A program made the translations under genes and the position numbers. Shown one piece after another: positions 23,844 to 35,777 of a DNA stretch of 64,000 bases. The DNA is taken from contig NC_071388.1 in assembly GCF_022682495.2 (NCBI RefSeq), forward strand, positions 177,163,622 to 177,227,621, given 5' to 3'. Positions within the stretch are counted from its first letter, which is position 1, and every line of letters starts with the position of its first letter. The stretch comes from Desmodus rotundus. Lineage: Eukaryota > Chordata > Mammalia > Chiroptera > Phyllostomidae. A model generated the notes under the pieces. It was not told the origin of the DNA and made no database searches. It worked only from the letters and a program-made list of their open reading frames with translations.

Positions 23844-25754
23844 TACTTCCAAGCAGACTGGATAAATCTCATAATTTGTGGGGTTTTCATCGGGTAGTCT
23901 TACCTCAGTGGGAAATAATTAGACCACCCCACTAAACACCACCAATCCACCAAATAAATCTTAAAAACAAGACTAAAAGGGATCAGATTGTTTTCGAGTA
24001 GTTTAACTGTGTTCCAGAACAAAGTTCAAGAATAATTATAGGAATACGAAGATATTCAGTGCCAACAGGGTAAAAATCACAAATCCAACATCTAGTAATC
24101 CAAAGAAATAAAGAAGCAAAAACAGTAGGAAAACACAATCTTTAATAAGTGGAAAATTACCAATGACACCAACGCAGAGCTGATACAGATGCTAGAATGA
24201 ACAGGCAAAGACATAGAAGCAATTGTTGGAATTGTACTCCTGGCGTTGCCTTGTCTGGAATCACCAATAAAGACCTAGAAAGGAACGATGTACTCTGTGT
24301 GTGTGCACGTGTGTGAGAGAGACAGAGAGAAACGGAGGCAGACAGAGACATCTAAAGCAAACTGCCTATCACTTAAAGTGCGATAGTTGTAACTCATTTT
24401 GGTCAAACTTCTAAAAGAGAAATCGATCACACAGGAAGATAGTTCACCCATAAAATTGAATAAAGGTTTCCTTTTGTTATGCAACAGTTTATTCCCCTTA
24501 ATCTCCCTGATATTTCCAAATTAACACCCTCCAAAATAAATTTACTTTAGGCATGTGTAATTTCTAAGATCCAATCCTAATTATTCCCTGTGTATATTTT
24601 TCAAAGAGGTCAATGAAATTTGTGAGTATGGATCAATTTCATGATCAGATTCTCCTAGGAAGGGCTAATAAGTTTTCAACTGAACAGAATTAATTTATCT
24701 TTAGAAAAATATATCGAGCAATATGAACCATAAATGTGTTTTCCTCTCATGTATGTACAATTATATGTGGAATAACAATAGTGCCTGTGTGGATTTGGTT
24801 TAGTTTGGTGTTTGGGACTTCTATGTGGTCTGAGATGTATTTGCACACTGTCATTCCAGGTCTATGGTCTCAAGAAAATTACTGCAGATTTTCTTTTAGA
24901 AGTCATAATTTATATGCAATTTTTACTCATTGGCATCCTTAAACCTGACTTTTGATTAAGGAAGTGTTAGGATGAGTATTTGGAAGAAAATGATTTTATT
25001 AATTACTATAGGGCACAAGAGAATTTGAGAAAGGCTTCTCCCCTCTCTTTTATAAGAATTAGAGAAACATTGTAGGATCCTTGTTTTGTTTCTTTTTCAT
25101 GTATTACCACAAATGGCACGGGCACGTAAGTACAGGCCGGCGCTTCGCCACATTTGGGAGATACTGGTGACTATGGCAACGAAAGCAGTAGTGAGTATGC
25201 ATCTGGATGACCTCTTGCATAATTGTGTTAATGGAGGTATTTTCCTACAAACTATAAAAAGTAAAAACTTGTACTATACACCTAACGCCCAAATTCTGGA
25301 ACTTCAGAATATGACTATCAGGAAATAACTACCAGGTATTCTGTATCACTCAGAAAAGCTACCCACAGAGTACTCATGCTAATACAAGTCTAGGAAGAGA
25401 ATAAAACTCAAACAGGAAAGTTCAATTAATTTTTTCTCTAAACTCTATCATGCAAATGGATGGGTAAGTTTAGGAATGTTAAACGTTTTTGACCTAAAAC
25501 TCATTCATCTCCCTGAGGTTTCCTATTCTGCAACATCATTACAATAAAATAATCACTCAACACATCTTGCTGAATAAACTCCAACACTATTAATACTAAC
25601 ATCCATATTGATGTTATGATAAAGAGATAAAGTACTTCTACAAATTGGCTATTATTTATATATATATACATAGGGTTTTATCTATAAATACAGGTTACTC
25701 TATATAGCTAAATATGGGTAAAGTGATTTTTTGTTTTTTAAAACTAGAAGTTGA
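23844..25754. other. Unassigned DNA, no gene seen
   Basis: A GT/GA low-complexity tract lies at 24296-24345. The 80-codon frame at 25086-25328 (IWEILVTMATKAVVSMHLDD segment) has no domain I recognise. Nothing else was assigned. Confidence 0.4.
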
Positions 25755-25860
25755 GATTTTTAGATTCAATTTGACCTTGTCACATACTGTAACCTTGAGC
25801 AATTTGTTAACCTCCTGGTGGACTAATTTATACGTCTACAAAAGAGTAAATTACCACCTA
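25755..25860 (+). repeat. MIR SINE fragment
   Basis: 'ttgaccttgtcacatactg', 'taaccttgagcaatttg' and 'ttaacctcctggtgg' follow the MIR core. Short and diverged. Confidence 0.5.
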
Positions 25861-26136
25861 CATTATTTACAGAGAGGAACTCTCTCATTTTGGTGAAATT
25901 CTAGCTCTGCTGGAATTCTACACAGATTTAATTTATGGGAAATCTTAGTGCTGAAATAACTACTAATGCATTTTTTTTTACAGAAACTATCCAACTGTAA
26001 AATTGGCAAAATGTTTCCCTTGGGCTAGACAAATGAGTTTACTTTGTTGAAGCAAATCAGCTCACTGGATCAGACTACAGGACTAGATTGTTCAAGGTCA
26101 TAGGACTAGCTCCCATATTGTTCAAATACTTTCACA

Positions 26137-26154
26137 TACACACACACACACACA
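26137..26154. repeat. (CA)n microsatellite
   Basis: A short pure CA run inside otherwise unassigned DNA. Confidence 0.8.
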
Positions 26155-26781
26155 AAACTGTGCCATTACTTCAGTTGCATCCCTGACCACATCTTAATCT
26201 ACTGCTTTACAGTATATGACTTTGGCCATTGAGGAGTCTGTCCTACAAGTGAGGATGACTCAGTAATACCCCTCATTACTGAAATAGGCAAAGCAAAACC
26301 TCGATCTTGCTCATTTTACAGGTCAGTAAAGTTACCTTTGTTTCAATTTTAGAATGTAGGTCTCAAAAAAACAGAGGTTTATTTGTCTATTTTCTTCATT
26401 ATCACATCTCTGGCTCCTAGAACAATGTCTGGTACATAATAAACAAAATATCTGTTGAATGGATTAATTAATCAGAAATTAACCTCTCAATCAGGAATTG
26501 GGAGCTATCTTTCCTTCCATTCTCAAAGGAATTATAGGGTTATCCATCCAGAAGGCAATTATGAAAAAGAGCTCTCTCTTGGGTGATTATGTTATGTGTT
26601 ATGGTCAAATTAACATATGCATTAAAAACATTTAGAAATAAACAATGTGAGAACAATCCAAAGCATCTCTATTCATGATGATACCTACTAACTAATAGGT
26701 TGCCAGTTATAAAAGTTTAACCAAAGCCTTATACATTCATACCTATCAGCCTAACATACTTATTAACACATATTTATTCTT

Positions 26782-27010
26782 TTCATTTTTTTAAAGATTT
26801 TATTCATTTACTTTTAGAGAGAGGGGAAGGCAGGGAGAAGGTGATGGAGAGAAACATCAATATTCAAGAGATACATTGATCAGTTGCCTCTCACACACCC
26901 CAACTGGGGACCTGGCCCACAACCCCAGTATGTGCCCTGACTGGGAATCAAACAAATGACCTTTCCATTCTAGGCCAATGTTCAATCCACTGAGCCACAC
27001 CAGCCAGGGC
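26782..27010 (-). mobile_element. VES SINE, antisense
   Basis: GA-rich segment, 'ggggacctggcccacaac', 'agtatgtgccctgactg' and the head 'agccacaccagccagggc' in reverse complement. Short direct repeats 'tttattctt' flank it near 26773 and 27018. Confidence 0.9.
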
Positions 27011-27189
27011 GATGCTCTTTTATTCTTAAGTCCTGCTTGGACGACCAAATATATGCTTAACTCCACCTGCTGACCTAACTACACACCAGTAAATACGGAA
27101 CCTAACCCTTGACAAGTTGCTTTTCTCTAAGTAAAACTAAAACAAAATCCTGACATAATCTATTAAAATGTCTAATAATGAAGACAACA

Positions 27190-27380
27190 ATGAACTATGA
27201 TGTAGTGGAAAGAATATTAAACCGGAAGCTGACAAACTTAAAATATAGTTTACATTGTGCCCAGTAAGCAGCCACGTAACTTTAGAGCAAAATGTTTAAA
27301 TGGGCCTCACTTAACCCACTGAAGAGAGAGCCATTGCCTCAAACAAGAAAATCTTTAAGAGCATTTCTAGCTCTGCTATT
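27190..27380 (+). repeat. MIR SINE fragment
   Basis: 'gatgtagtggaaagaata' through 'gtaactttagagcaaaatg' and 'gggcctcacttaaccc' follows the MIR 5' half and core. Confidence 0.55.
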
Positions 27381-27869
27381 TTATAATTCTTTAGTTTCTT
27401 TATTTCTTTTTCTCCTTTATTTGTATTCTTTGTTGAATATAAATCTTGGCCCATTGATTTAATTTTCTAACAGTTAAATGATGTATGAGGTCCCTTTCAT
27501 CCAAATCTAAAAATGCAAGTGAATTTTAAGTCTAAGTTTGCTACATCTATACTAAGAGAATAAAAATTATGACCAGATTTAATGGGAACGAAGTGACTAA
27601 ACAATAATTTGTAAGTATAGAGGAGAAAACCAAGCCTGGGTAGGACACTGCCATGTGAGAACTGCTACAAAAATGTTGAGTTTCTCTAAAATTCAGTAGC
27701 AAGAGAAGAGATGAAGCCCAAACTTTAAAAAAATTAAAAGGAGCAAAAAAGGAAATTTCCAGAATTTGTTCAGACCCCATCTTTTTCACCTGGAGGCCAA
27801 GTCAGTTGTTAGCTAATGACAAGTATGGCTTAGCTCCTCTTCACTTTTGCAAGATGTTCTGTCCATTGA

Positions 27870-28410
27870 TGATTGTGGTGATTTGAAAATATGTCCACTA
27901 ATTCTCTGATACTCCTTTCTTCAAGAGGTGAAACTTAATTCGTCCTCTTTGGAGTGTAGGCTGGACTTAGGGCCTGGCTTCTAAGAAACAGTTTGTGGTG
28001 GAAGTGCTAGGATAGTACTACCTAGACCAGGCCATAAAAGGCACTGTGATTTCCTCTCTATTCTCTCGTGGGTAACTCACTCTGGGGAAAGCCAGGCTGT
28101 CTTGTGAGGATACTCAAACAACTCCCTAAAGAGTTGCATGTGGCCTCATGCCCACAGCTGATAGAAAGGGAGGCCTCCTGCCATGTGGGGAGCCATCCTG
28201 GAGGTAGATCCTCCAGCCCCAGTGAAGCTTTCAGATGGTGCAGCTGCTCCGACATCTTCACTTCAACTCAATGACGGCCTCAGCCAGAATCACCCAGCTA
28301 AAATGCTCCTACACTCCTGACCCACAGAAACTTGAGATGATAAATATTTGTTGTTTTAAGCTGTTAAGTTTTGGGGTAATTGGTTACAAAGCAATATAAA
28401 ACTAAAACAG
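27870..28410 (+). mobile_element. MLT1-type MaLR LTR
   Basis: Begins 'tgattgtggtgatttgaaaa' and ends 'ggttacaaagcaatataaaa'. Inner landmarks include 'gtgtaggctggacttagg', 'ctcatgcccacagctgat' and 'ttaagctgttaagttttgg'. The length of about 540 bp fits longer MLT1 subfamilies. The opposing frames 28058-28261 and 28068-28274 are internal shadows. Confidence 0.7.
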
Positions 28411-28699
28411 TGATCCATTTAAGAAAAAAAAGTGAACAGCCTCCGGAGAAGTGGGGTGGAGGTGGGAAAATGATTCATATCAGATGCTAAGTGTGGGGAA
28501 ACAGACTGATTTCCATGGGGGAAGAATTTGTCCTCTAGGAGTGAGATTCTGTTTGCCACTGAAGAACTTTTTTTTTTACATAACCCCACTGACTTTCTCC
28601 ACGGGAAGCACATTCTGAAGTCCTTACAAGTGAAATGACGTGATGTCTAGGTTTTGCTTACAAATACTCTAAAAAAGGAAAAAACTGAGGGTAGGAGAT

Positions 28700-28838
28700 T
28701 GATGAAGCAAGATACCAAAATGCTGATAGTGGTTGGACCTGGACAATGGATAGAAACACGGGGCTTTGTTATTTAATTTTCTTAACTTTTGTATATATTC
28801 AAAAATGTCCAAAATAAAGTACTTTGTTTCTAGAGAGC
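28700..28838 (+). repeat. L1M 3' end
   Basis: 'caaaatgctgatagtggttg', 'tgttatttaattttcttaac' and 'aaatgtccaaaataaagtac' match the terminal region of an old L1M element. Confidence 0.55.
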
Positions 28839-29251
28839 CAAAGCAGTCCCACCAGCCTCTCTCCTGTTGTTTCTTCTATCTAGGGCCTTCCTTGTTTCAC
28901 TGTTTCCAGCTTTAATAAACCATACTCTCAAAATTAAAAAAAAAAAATCTCATATATATAAACACTTGACTCTAATGCTTTATAGCAACTATATATTTTA
29001 GAATTATTTTAATTAAACTGGAAATATGTATTTATTTCAAATAACAATTTCAGAACCTAAAAAAGTAAAAATATATAATGCTTCTTAGCTTCATCCATCT
29101 GAATGGTGAAGTGTGGGGGCGGGGCAGGATTTGTGACACAGATCTCCAGTATTTCCAGCCATTTCCACTTCTTCACTACCGTAGCTTACCACCCACAAAG
29201 CAGTGGAAAGGCCTACCTAATGAACTTATGGTTATAGGGAATTTCAGGGAG

Positions 29252-29671
29252 TATTGTGAATTGAATTGCATCCCCCAAAATAATATACTCAAATCCTAAC
29301 CCCTGGAACCTGTGAATGTGGAGTTATGGGGAAAAAGGCCTTTGTGATGCAATTGAGTTAAGATAAGGTCATATTAGATTAGGGTAACCTTGTAAAAAGA
29401 GAGAGATTTAGACACACACAGAGAAGAAAGCCATGTGACAGTGGAGGCAGAGATTGGTGGGATGTGGCTACAAGCCAAGGAATGCCAAGGATTACAAGCA
29501 ACCCCCAGAGGACAGGAGAGAACCAATCTCTCCCACAGAAGCTCCTGAAGGAACCGACCCTGCCAACACCTTGATTTCAGAATCTTAGCCTCCAGCACAT
29601 TGAGAGAATAATTTTGTAATTTAATCCATCAAGTTTGTGGTACCTTGTAATAGGGGTCCTAAGAAACTAAA
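29252..29671 (+). mobile_element. MLT1-type MaLR LTR
   Basis: 'tattgtgaattgaattgca', 'tcccccaaaataatatac', 'gtgatgcaattgagttaag', 'gccatgtgacagtggagg', 'ccaaggaatgccaagg', 'cagaatcttagcctccagc' and the end 'ggggtcctaagaaactaa' follow the MLT1C/D pattern. The preserved length is nearly full. Confidence 0.8.
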
Positions 29672-30999
29672 CCTGGGAGCATCAAAGCCATTTCCTGCTC
29701 TCTTGTGTCCTTTTCCCACAAATGAGCCTAAAGATACCTGGCTTGGTCATGTGAAAACACAAAGGTTTTGTCACGTTTGTGAACAGCCCACTGCTGATAA
29801 ACCCCCACAGGCACAGGTCCACGTCATCACTCACCCCCCCCTCTCTCACCATCCCTTTTCTCAGACCATCATTTGCTGTCTTCATTGGTTCTTCTGAGAG
29901 CAGGATGTGGTTTACCCCAACTTCCTGCCTTCTCAAAACCAATGTGTAATACATACTTGTTTTTAAGTGTTTTACTCTTATAATTGCAGAGAAACAGAGC
30001 TTACAAAGTGATTTAAAACTGATTACAAAGGCAGAGAAATCTCCAAAACATAAAAGTGGAGTATGTAGTTCTCACTGACATACCATTGAAGTTTGGCCTG
30101 AGATTGTCAATGATAATTGCTCAGTAAGGATAACTTATTATTTCTAGAATTACTGCATCAGCCAGTTCTGGATGTGGACCCTATATTAGGCCACTGAACA
30201 TAGAAGGATAGAGTCTTATTCAGAGATTATGCTTCAGAAGGGACAAAAATAAGTAAATAAGAGTCATAATTGTTAATATGAGAAAGTTTATTTGTCTTAT
30301 TAAGGTTGCATGAGTTAGATGTCATAAACAATTTTCAGAATAAAATGATCCTGAGTTGATACTTGAAAAATGCAAAGTGGGAAAGGGCATTTCAGCATGA
30401 ATCTAGGTGGACAGATAGAAAGAAATTTGGAGGAACTGCAAATAATTTATTTTGAGTACAGTGGCATAAAATAAAATTGAAAACAGTGAAGAAAACAAGT
30501 CCAAGGAAAAATATGTGGAGAGTAATATGATGGTGGCAAAACAGTGTTCTGAAAATCATTCCGTAAATTCCTATGAATTTTGTATAAGCAGCCTCCATGT
30601 ATGGCTCTGCGTTTCATAGTAGATAATTCAAAGATGGGAATATTGTCAGTGAAGAGACTCCCAATTTCATTGCTCAGGAGAATGAGAATAATATTACTCT
30701 AATCCCAAAGTGTAACTGTAGTAGCAGTGAAGAAGAGGAGGCAACAGAAACAAAATAAAAATGATGAGGAGATGGAAGAAACTGGACTTGGTCACCAGTT
30801 AGATGTGGAGGAGCAGGGAAAGAAGAACCATAGACAGCTTCCGTATTTCAAGTCATAGTTCCTTCATTAACCAACTAGGGACAAGTAGGGCAAGACAACC
30901 TAACTTCTCTGTTTCAGTTACTGCAAATGTAAAGTATACAGATTAACTGAGTAATTCTAAAGAAGTATACATGACCCATAGTAAATACTTAATAATATA
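29672..30999. other. Unassigned DNA, no gene seen
   Basis: The opposing frames 29637-29897 and 29682-29954 overlap and show no domain. No repeat was recognised with confidence. Confidence 0.4.
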
Positions 31000-31127
31000 G
31001 GTTGGGACAAAAGTAGGTTTACAGTTGTGAATACACAAAACACAGAATTCATTCTTGTATTATTATTTACTAATTATTGTATTATGTTCCATATGAACAA
31101 CTGTAAACCTAGTTTTGCCCTACCCTG
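31000..31127. mobile_element. Mariner-type MITE, copy 1
   Basis: About 128 bp bounded by TA. The left end 'gttgggacaaaagtaggttt' plus 'acagttgtg' and the right end 'ctgtaaacctagttttgccc' plus 'taccctg' are inverted copies of one another over about 30 bp. The middle is AT-rich and non-coding. It matches copy 2 at 59677-59803 in inverted orientation, so both belong to one family. Confidence 0.85.
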
Positions 31128-31129
31128 TA

Positions 31130-31290
31130 TAAAAAGAAAGAAAAGAGGGCACAAGAAGAGAGAGAGAGAGAGAGAGAGAAAAGAAAGAGAAGTGAGGAAG
31201 GAGTAGAGACAGAGAGGGTAGAGACAGACATACAGATGATAGAGATAGATATTGGTGAAAGAGAAAGCCAAGGGAAGAAACTAAGGAAAA
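31130..31290. repeat. Purine-rich low-complexity tract
   Basis: About 160 bp of nearly pure A/G on the plus strand with a (GA)n core at 31160-31180. Minus-strand frames through it are compositional artefacts (S/L/F-rich). Confidence 0.85.
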
Positions 31291-31688
31291 GCAGCATGTG
31301 AGCATTGGACAAAGAGAAAAGGCTCCCAAGAAAGGCTGGAAAAGAGCCAGCAGAAATGATGTCAAACAACAGTAAGGAATGTAAGAATCTCAAGATGAAG
31401 GATGTGTTCAAAAGCTGAATCATCTAAGAATACAAAAGATAAAAATGAAGTCTACTGGCTTGGCACTGGATCAATGGGAAGCTCCCAGACAGTGCAGCGA
31501 AGCCCCAGGAGCAGGGAGCGCAAGAAGGAGGCCACTGGACAATATTCCTCACTAGCCTTCTGCTGTTTTAACCTACTTATAGATGAGTAATGGTCCTTAA
31601 CATGAAAATTTAGCTTTTTTTTTCAATTTAGTCAACTTCCAGTTGTTCATACATAAGGTTGGGGGAAGGATTTCAAGTATTAATACAA

Positions 31689-31920
31689 TTTTTTTATTTC
31701 TTTAAAGGCTATTATAATTTATTTGTAGAGAAGAGAGAGGAGAAGGGAGGGAGAGAGGGAAACATTAACGTGAGAGAGGAACATCAGTTAGTTGCCTCTT
31801 GCATGCCCCTAACTGGACACATGGCCCACAACCCAGGCATGTGCCCCAACTGGGAATCAAGTTGGTGACCCCCCAGTTCGCAGGCCAATGCTCAGTCCAC
31901 TGAGCCACACCGGCCAGGGC
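31689..31920 (-). mobile_element. VES SINE, antisense
   Basis: GA-rich segment, 'acacatggcccacaaccc', 'aggcatgtgccccaactg' and the head 'agccacaccggccagggc' in reverse complement. Its head faces the head of the sense VES at 31993. Confidence 0.9.
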
Positions 31921-31992
31921 AAATACGAATATTTTGAAAATTTATTATTTTATCACTTGGCTAAGATCAGGTGTAGAAAATTTATTATTTTG

Positions 31993-32216
31993 CCCAGGCC
32001 AGTGTGGCTCAGTGGGTCGGGCATTGTTGGGCAAAGCGAAAATTGCCAGTTTGATTGCCGGCCAGGGCATGTGACTGGGTTCCAGGCCAGATCCTCAGTT
32101 GGGGGCATGCAAGAGGTAGCCAATCAATGTTTCTTTTGCACATCGATGTTTCTCTCCCTCTCTTTCTCCCTCCCTTCCCCTCTCTCTAAAAATAAATAAA
32201 TAAAATCTTTTAAAAG
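31993..32216 (+). mobile_element. VES SINE
   Basis: Head 'gcccaggccagtgtggctc', B-box-like 'cagtttgattgccggcc', 'gtttctctccctctctttct' and an (AAAT)n tail. The flanking repeat is 'ttattatttt' before and 'ttattattta' after. Confidence 0.9.
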
Positions 32217-32439
32217 TGTTATTATTTATATCACCTTCCTCAGTTCACATCACTCAAAAATGGCTGCCCTATTCCAAAGGTAGAAATGGTGATGATGCCA
32301 GACAGGTGAGTAGCAAGAGTAATACAAAAGTGCCAAATTAAAATGTAAGAAAGTAGAATAAGAACTAAGCAAGAATTTCTGTCAAGAAACACTAGAGCAG
32401 GGAAGTTAGAACTTTGGTTCAGTTTTTATATATTGGTTG

Positions 32440-32560
32440 GGATTGGCCTTAAAACACAGATTCTCAGGCCCTGCCTTCAGAGAGGTCCGGGAATCTGCAT
32501 TTTAACACATCCTCCATGCAATTCTGATGCAAGCAGTCTGAGTATCTGACTTTTCAAAAA
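32440..32560. mobile_element. MER5-like hAT fragment
   Basis: 'cagattctcaggccctgcc', 'gaatctgcattttaacac' and 'caattctgatgcaagcag' are MER5A landmarks. Confidence 0.6.
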
Positions 32561-32664
32561 TAATTGCTCTGGAGTGTGTGGGCAAGGTGAGAGTAGACAT
32601 TCTTTCTCTACAGGGTCAGAAATATCACAAGGTATTTTGCAGTCCTTGGTCCCACACCGTAAGA

Positions 32665-32850
32665 GTTCCTATACCAAGTGCTCCTCAAGCTTTAGGAGTT
32701 GTTAAACACCCATTGTTGGGCCCCGCACCCAGAGTTTTTGCCTCAGTAAGTCTGGGGCAAGGTCCAAGAACCAGTAGTTCTAACAAGCTCCCAGGTGATC
32801 TAACTCTGCTAATGCAGGGAACACATGTTGAGAATTACTGCTCATCAGCT
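32665..32850. mobile_element. MER5-like hAT element
   Basis: 'gtgctcctcaagctttagg', 'ggccccgcacccagag', 'agttctaacaagctcccag' and 'cacatgttgagaattactg' follow the MER5A order from one inverted end to the other. It lies about 100 bp from a second MER5-like copy. Confidence 0.7.
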
Positions 32851-34099
32851 TCATAAATACTTTTGCTCCTCTGTCAAGAACATGAAGAAAATCAAGGTCA
32901 GTATATTGACAAAATTTTTAAATGAAGTCAATTCTTAACCACGGTAGCAAGTGTCACCCAGGTTTACATGGTAAAGAAGGAAAATGACTTTATCCATCAA
33001 TGACACTGTGTGGTCTCAAGCCAACCCAAGTGGATTAAGGTAGAGACCGGCAACATTTTGTTCTTTCAATCACATCACAGTGATTTTACACGTGCATTCT
33101 AAAACTTCCCCAGGAAGTTGGAAATGACACATGCAAAAGTACTGAGTTCAGCCATTATTATACGTTTCTCTTTGAGCATACTTCAAGTGGGAAGTAGTGT
33201 GAAGATTATTTTTTCTCCCTAAATATGGGCTATTGTGTAAGAACCCAACATGACGAATAAGTTAATGATAAAGACTAACTTACTCTGCTCGTAAATGACT
33301 TATTTTCTAATGATGATTCATACCTACACGTTGCAGAATACATCCACCATGGCTGTACTGTGAATCTTTTTAGCAACTAGTATAAAATTCCTTTAAAATT
33401 AGAAACCTGAAATCATTTTTGTATGATGCACTTATTGTAACAAGCTGAAGGGTAAGATGCCTCCATAATTATATATTTTTGTTAATTGTATATTTGTACA
33501 TAATTGTATAAGTACATATATGCAGATATATATTACATGCTACTTTCAAATAAGAAAGGCTATCATAAAAACAATGCCTATTAAGTCTTCATATTTTTAT
33601 TGGAAGAGTATTTCTTGAAAAGTACATGCTCAAGCTAAAATTTTTAATTATGAAAAGAACAGATGTTTTGTGGGGAGGGAAGACTACATTTATAGCGTTG
33701 AATACACTTGTAACAGTTTTAAATGAAGATCTGTGGCCATAAATGACATAGTCACAAGTGTGTTTTAGGTGAGTTGAAGGCAAATAGATTTTTTAAAACA
33801 AAGTTGAAGATGATGAGGTTGGAAAACAAATATCATTTTGTTCCTACACCCTCACCCTGGCTTAGAGAATGAGCGTTTGGCCCCACTGGCATTCCAGAGG
33901 CAAACCGGGTGGCTGTGATCAAATGACCCTGAGATAGGAATGAGGTGTTAGAGCACCGTGGACGTCTGTGGGTGTCTATTCTAGGAAATAATGACCACAG
34001 TGTGAGCTGCCTTGCAGCGTTAGCTTTTCAAGTTGCTTTCTGGTCTGCAGTAGAAGGAAAGGAGTATAACTGTTTTTCTTTAAAAATATATATATTTCT
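32851..34099. other. Unassigned DNA, no gene seen
   Basis: AT-rich with no recognised repeat or exon. 33835-34060 is somewhat more GC-balanced. Confidence 0.4.
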
Positions 34100-34275
34100 G
34101 GCCCTGCCCAGGTCATCAGTTGGTTGGAGTGTCATCCCCTTGCACCAAAGGTTGCAGGTTCGTGCGTTCAATCCTCAGTCAAGGTTAGTATGGGAGGCAA
34201 TTGATCCATGCTTCTCTCTCACATCTCACATCCCATATCCTTGGGTGGGGATAAAAAAAACTATTAAAAAAGCAA
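34100..34275 (+). mobile_element. VES-related SINE, second subfamily
   Basis: The head 'ggccctgcccaggtcatcag' is followed by 'gttggttggagtgtcatc', 'ccttgcaccaaaggttgc' and 'ttcaatcctcagtcaagg'. The 'gttggttggagtgtcatccc' form differs from the 'gtggctcagtggattgag' form of most VES copies here and matches the 45995 copy, so it is probably an older subfamily. Confidence 0.75.
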
Positions 34276-34384
34276 TCTATTTTTAAAGTTAAAGTAATAT
34301 GAGTATATGAGTTTAAGAAGAAAAATAGTTTTCCCCTCTCATAAAACTCCAGGTTTCTCTCCCCCAAATTAATCACAGTTAATG

Positions 34385-34812
34385 GTTGTTTTGTGAATAT
34401 ATATATAAAAATATTTTCTACATACCAGCTTTTACTTACTTCTTTTTACTTGTTTATACAAGGGCAATCATACCATACACATTGCTTTATAACTTATTGA
34501 AAAACATTTCTTGTGGATCTTTTCATATCTGCAAATATAAATCTTCCTCATTCTTTTAACTGCATAATATACCATTGAATGGTAGTACAGTAAGTTATGT
34601 AATTATGCTCTTATTAACATTTAGGTGACTTCCAACTTTTGCTACTATAAATAATGCTGCAATACAAGTATAACCACAGGGTGAATTCCTAGTTGTAAAA
34701 CTGAACTAAGCCAAAGAGATTATGAATTCCCAATTTCGATAGGTATTGCCAAATTGCCCTCTTAAAGGATTGTGCCAGGTTTCACTTCTATTAGCAGTGG
34801 ATTAAAAGAGCC
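34385..34812 (-). repeat. Antisense L1ME 3' region
   Basis: 'caagggcaatcataccata', 'cttgtggatcttttcatat', 'accattgaatggtagtac', 'ctataaataatgctgc' and 'aattgccctcttaaagg' follow the reverse complement of an L1ME-type 3' UTR. Confidence 0.75.
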
Positions 34813-35164
34813 TCAGTAGCACCGGTTCTTTGCTTAATCATCACCGGTTCTTTGCTTAAGCGTTGCTTCCAGCAAGGGGTACAGGAAGGGGTCTATTCCA
34901 AACACTGGCAGGAAACCCCTGCCCCTGCAGAATTCTCCACTCAGTGCACCAGGGACCTCAGTGAACTCTGGTGAGAGTGCTTGAAGGCATCTAATTTCAA
35001 TAGTCAGTTTAGCATATAAATATGTATTTAGAATATTTATCAAAGGATACCCACCATATGCTAGTGCCCTAGAGCTTTCTAACATTCTGAAATTTTTGCA
35101 TCTTCCTACATCTTATTTTGTCCATGGGAAATAGATAGTTCCAGCATCTGGATGGTAATAATGA
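34813..35164. other. Unassigned DNA with a short tandem duplication
   Basis: 'caccggttctttgcttaa' occurs at 34820-34837 and again at 34842-34859. The rest is not assigned. Confidence 0.5.
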
Positions 35165-35330
35165 ATAATAACAGCTTCCTTATATAGAACTTTTGCTCCC
35201 AGAACTTACAACACATTATACATATCTTCTCATTAATCATAAAAAACATCCCTTTAAGGAAGGCATTCTCATCTGTATTTCAAAGTTACATAGAGCTTAA
35301 GCTGCATAGTGTTAAGGATTTCCCTTGCAG
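35165..35330 (+). repeat. MIR SINE fragment
   Basis: 'cagcttccttatatagaac', 'cttctcattaatcataaaa' and 'aaggcattctcatctgta' resemble the MIR 3' half. Diverged. Confidence 0.45.
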
Positions 35331-35777
35331 GTTTCCATGAACTAAGGGGGCTTATGTATTATGGTCTCTTGATTTGAGTTCAGCAAAGTTCATGATAGAG
35401 ACTTTCTGAGTTCTTTTCATTAAGGAAAGTCTCAGTGCTTTCATAAAACTATAACAAGCCAACCAAAAGGGAGAGAAGTAATTGGAACAGAGGTCTCTAG
35501 ATGAGACAGAGAAGGTTGTGAACTACTTTTATCAAAGGATTTTACTTTCTTCAATTAAACCATTACAAAGGGGATAGAGGTCAGGCCACAGGCAATGAAG
35601 AAGCCATATTATATATTAAAGTTTACAGTAAGGTATTAGGGGGGTTTCATGGTGGTGATCTAAATGAGACAACTGAATCGATGAAGCTATGAGACAAGCT
35701 CAAACTGTGATCAGATTGGAAGGGAGGGAGAGGAACTAAATGTTATGATAGAGTTGAAATGTAAGAATAAGGGGGAG

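Noticed and set aside
25086..25328. 80-codon plus-strand frame with 'cacgtaagtac' donor-like motif
   Set aside because: No acceptor and no recognised protein similarity. A single donor motif is not enough.
31109..31423. Leucine/serine-rich minus frames resembling membrane proteins
   Set aside because: They arise from the GA-rich tract on the opposite strand.
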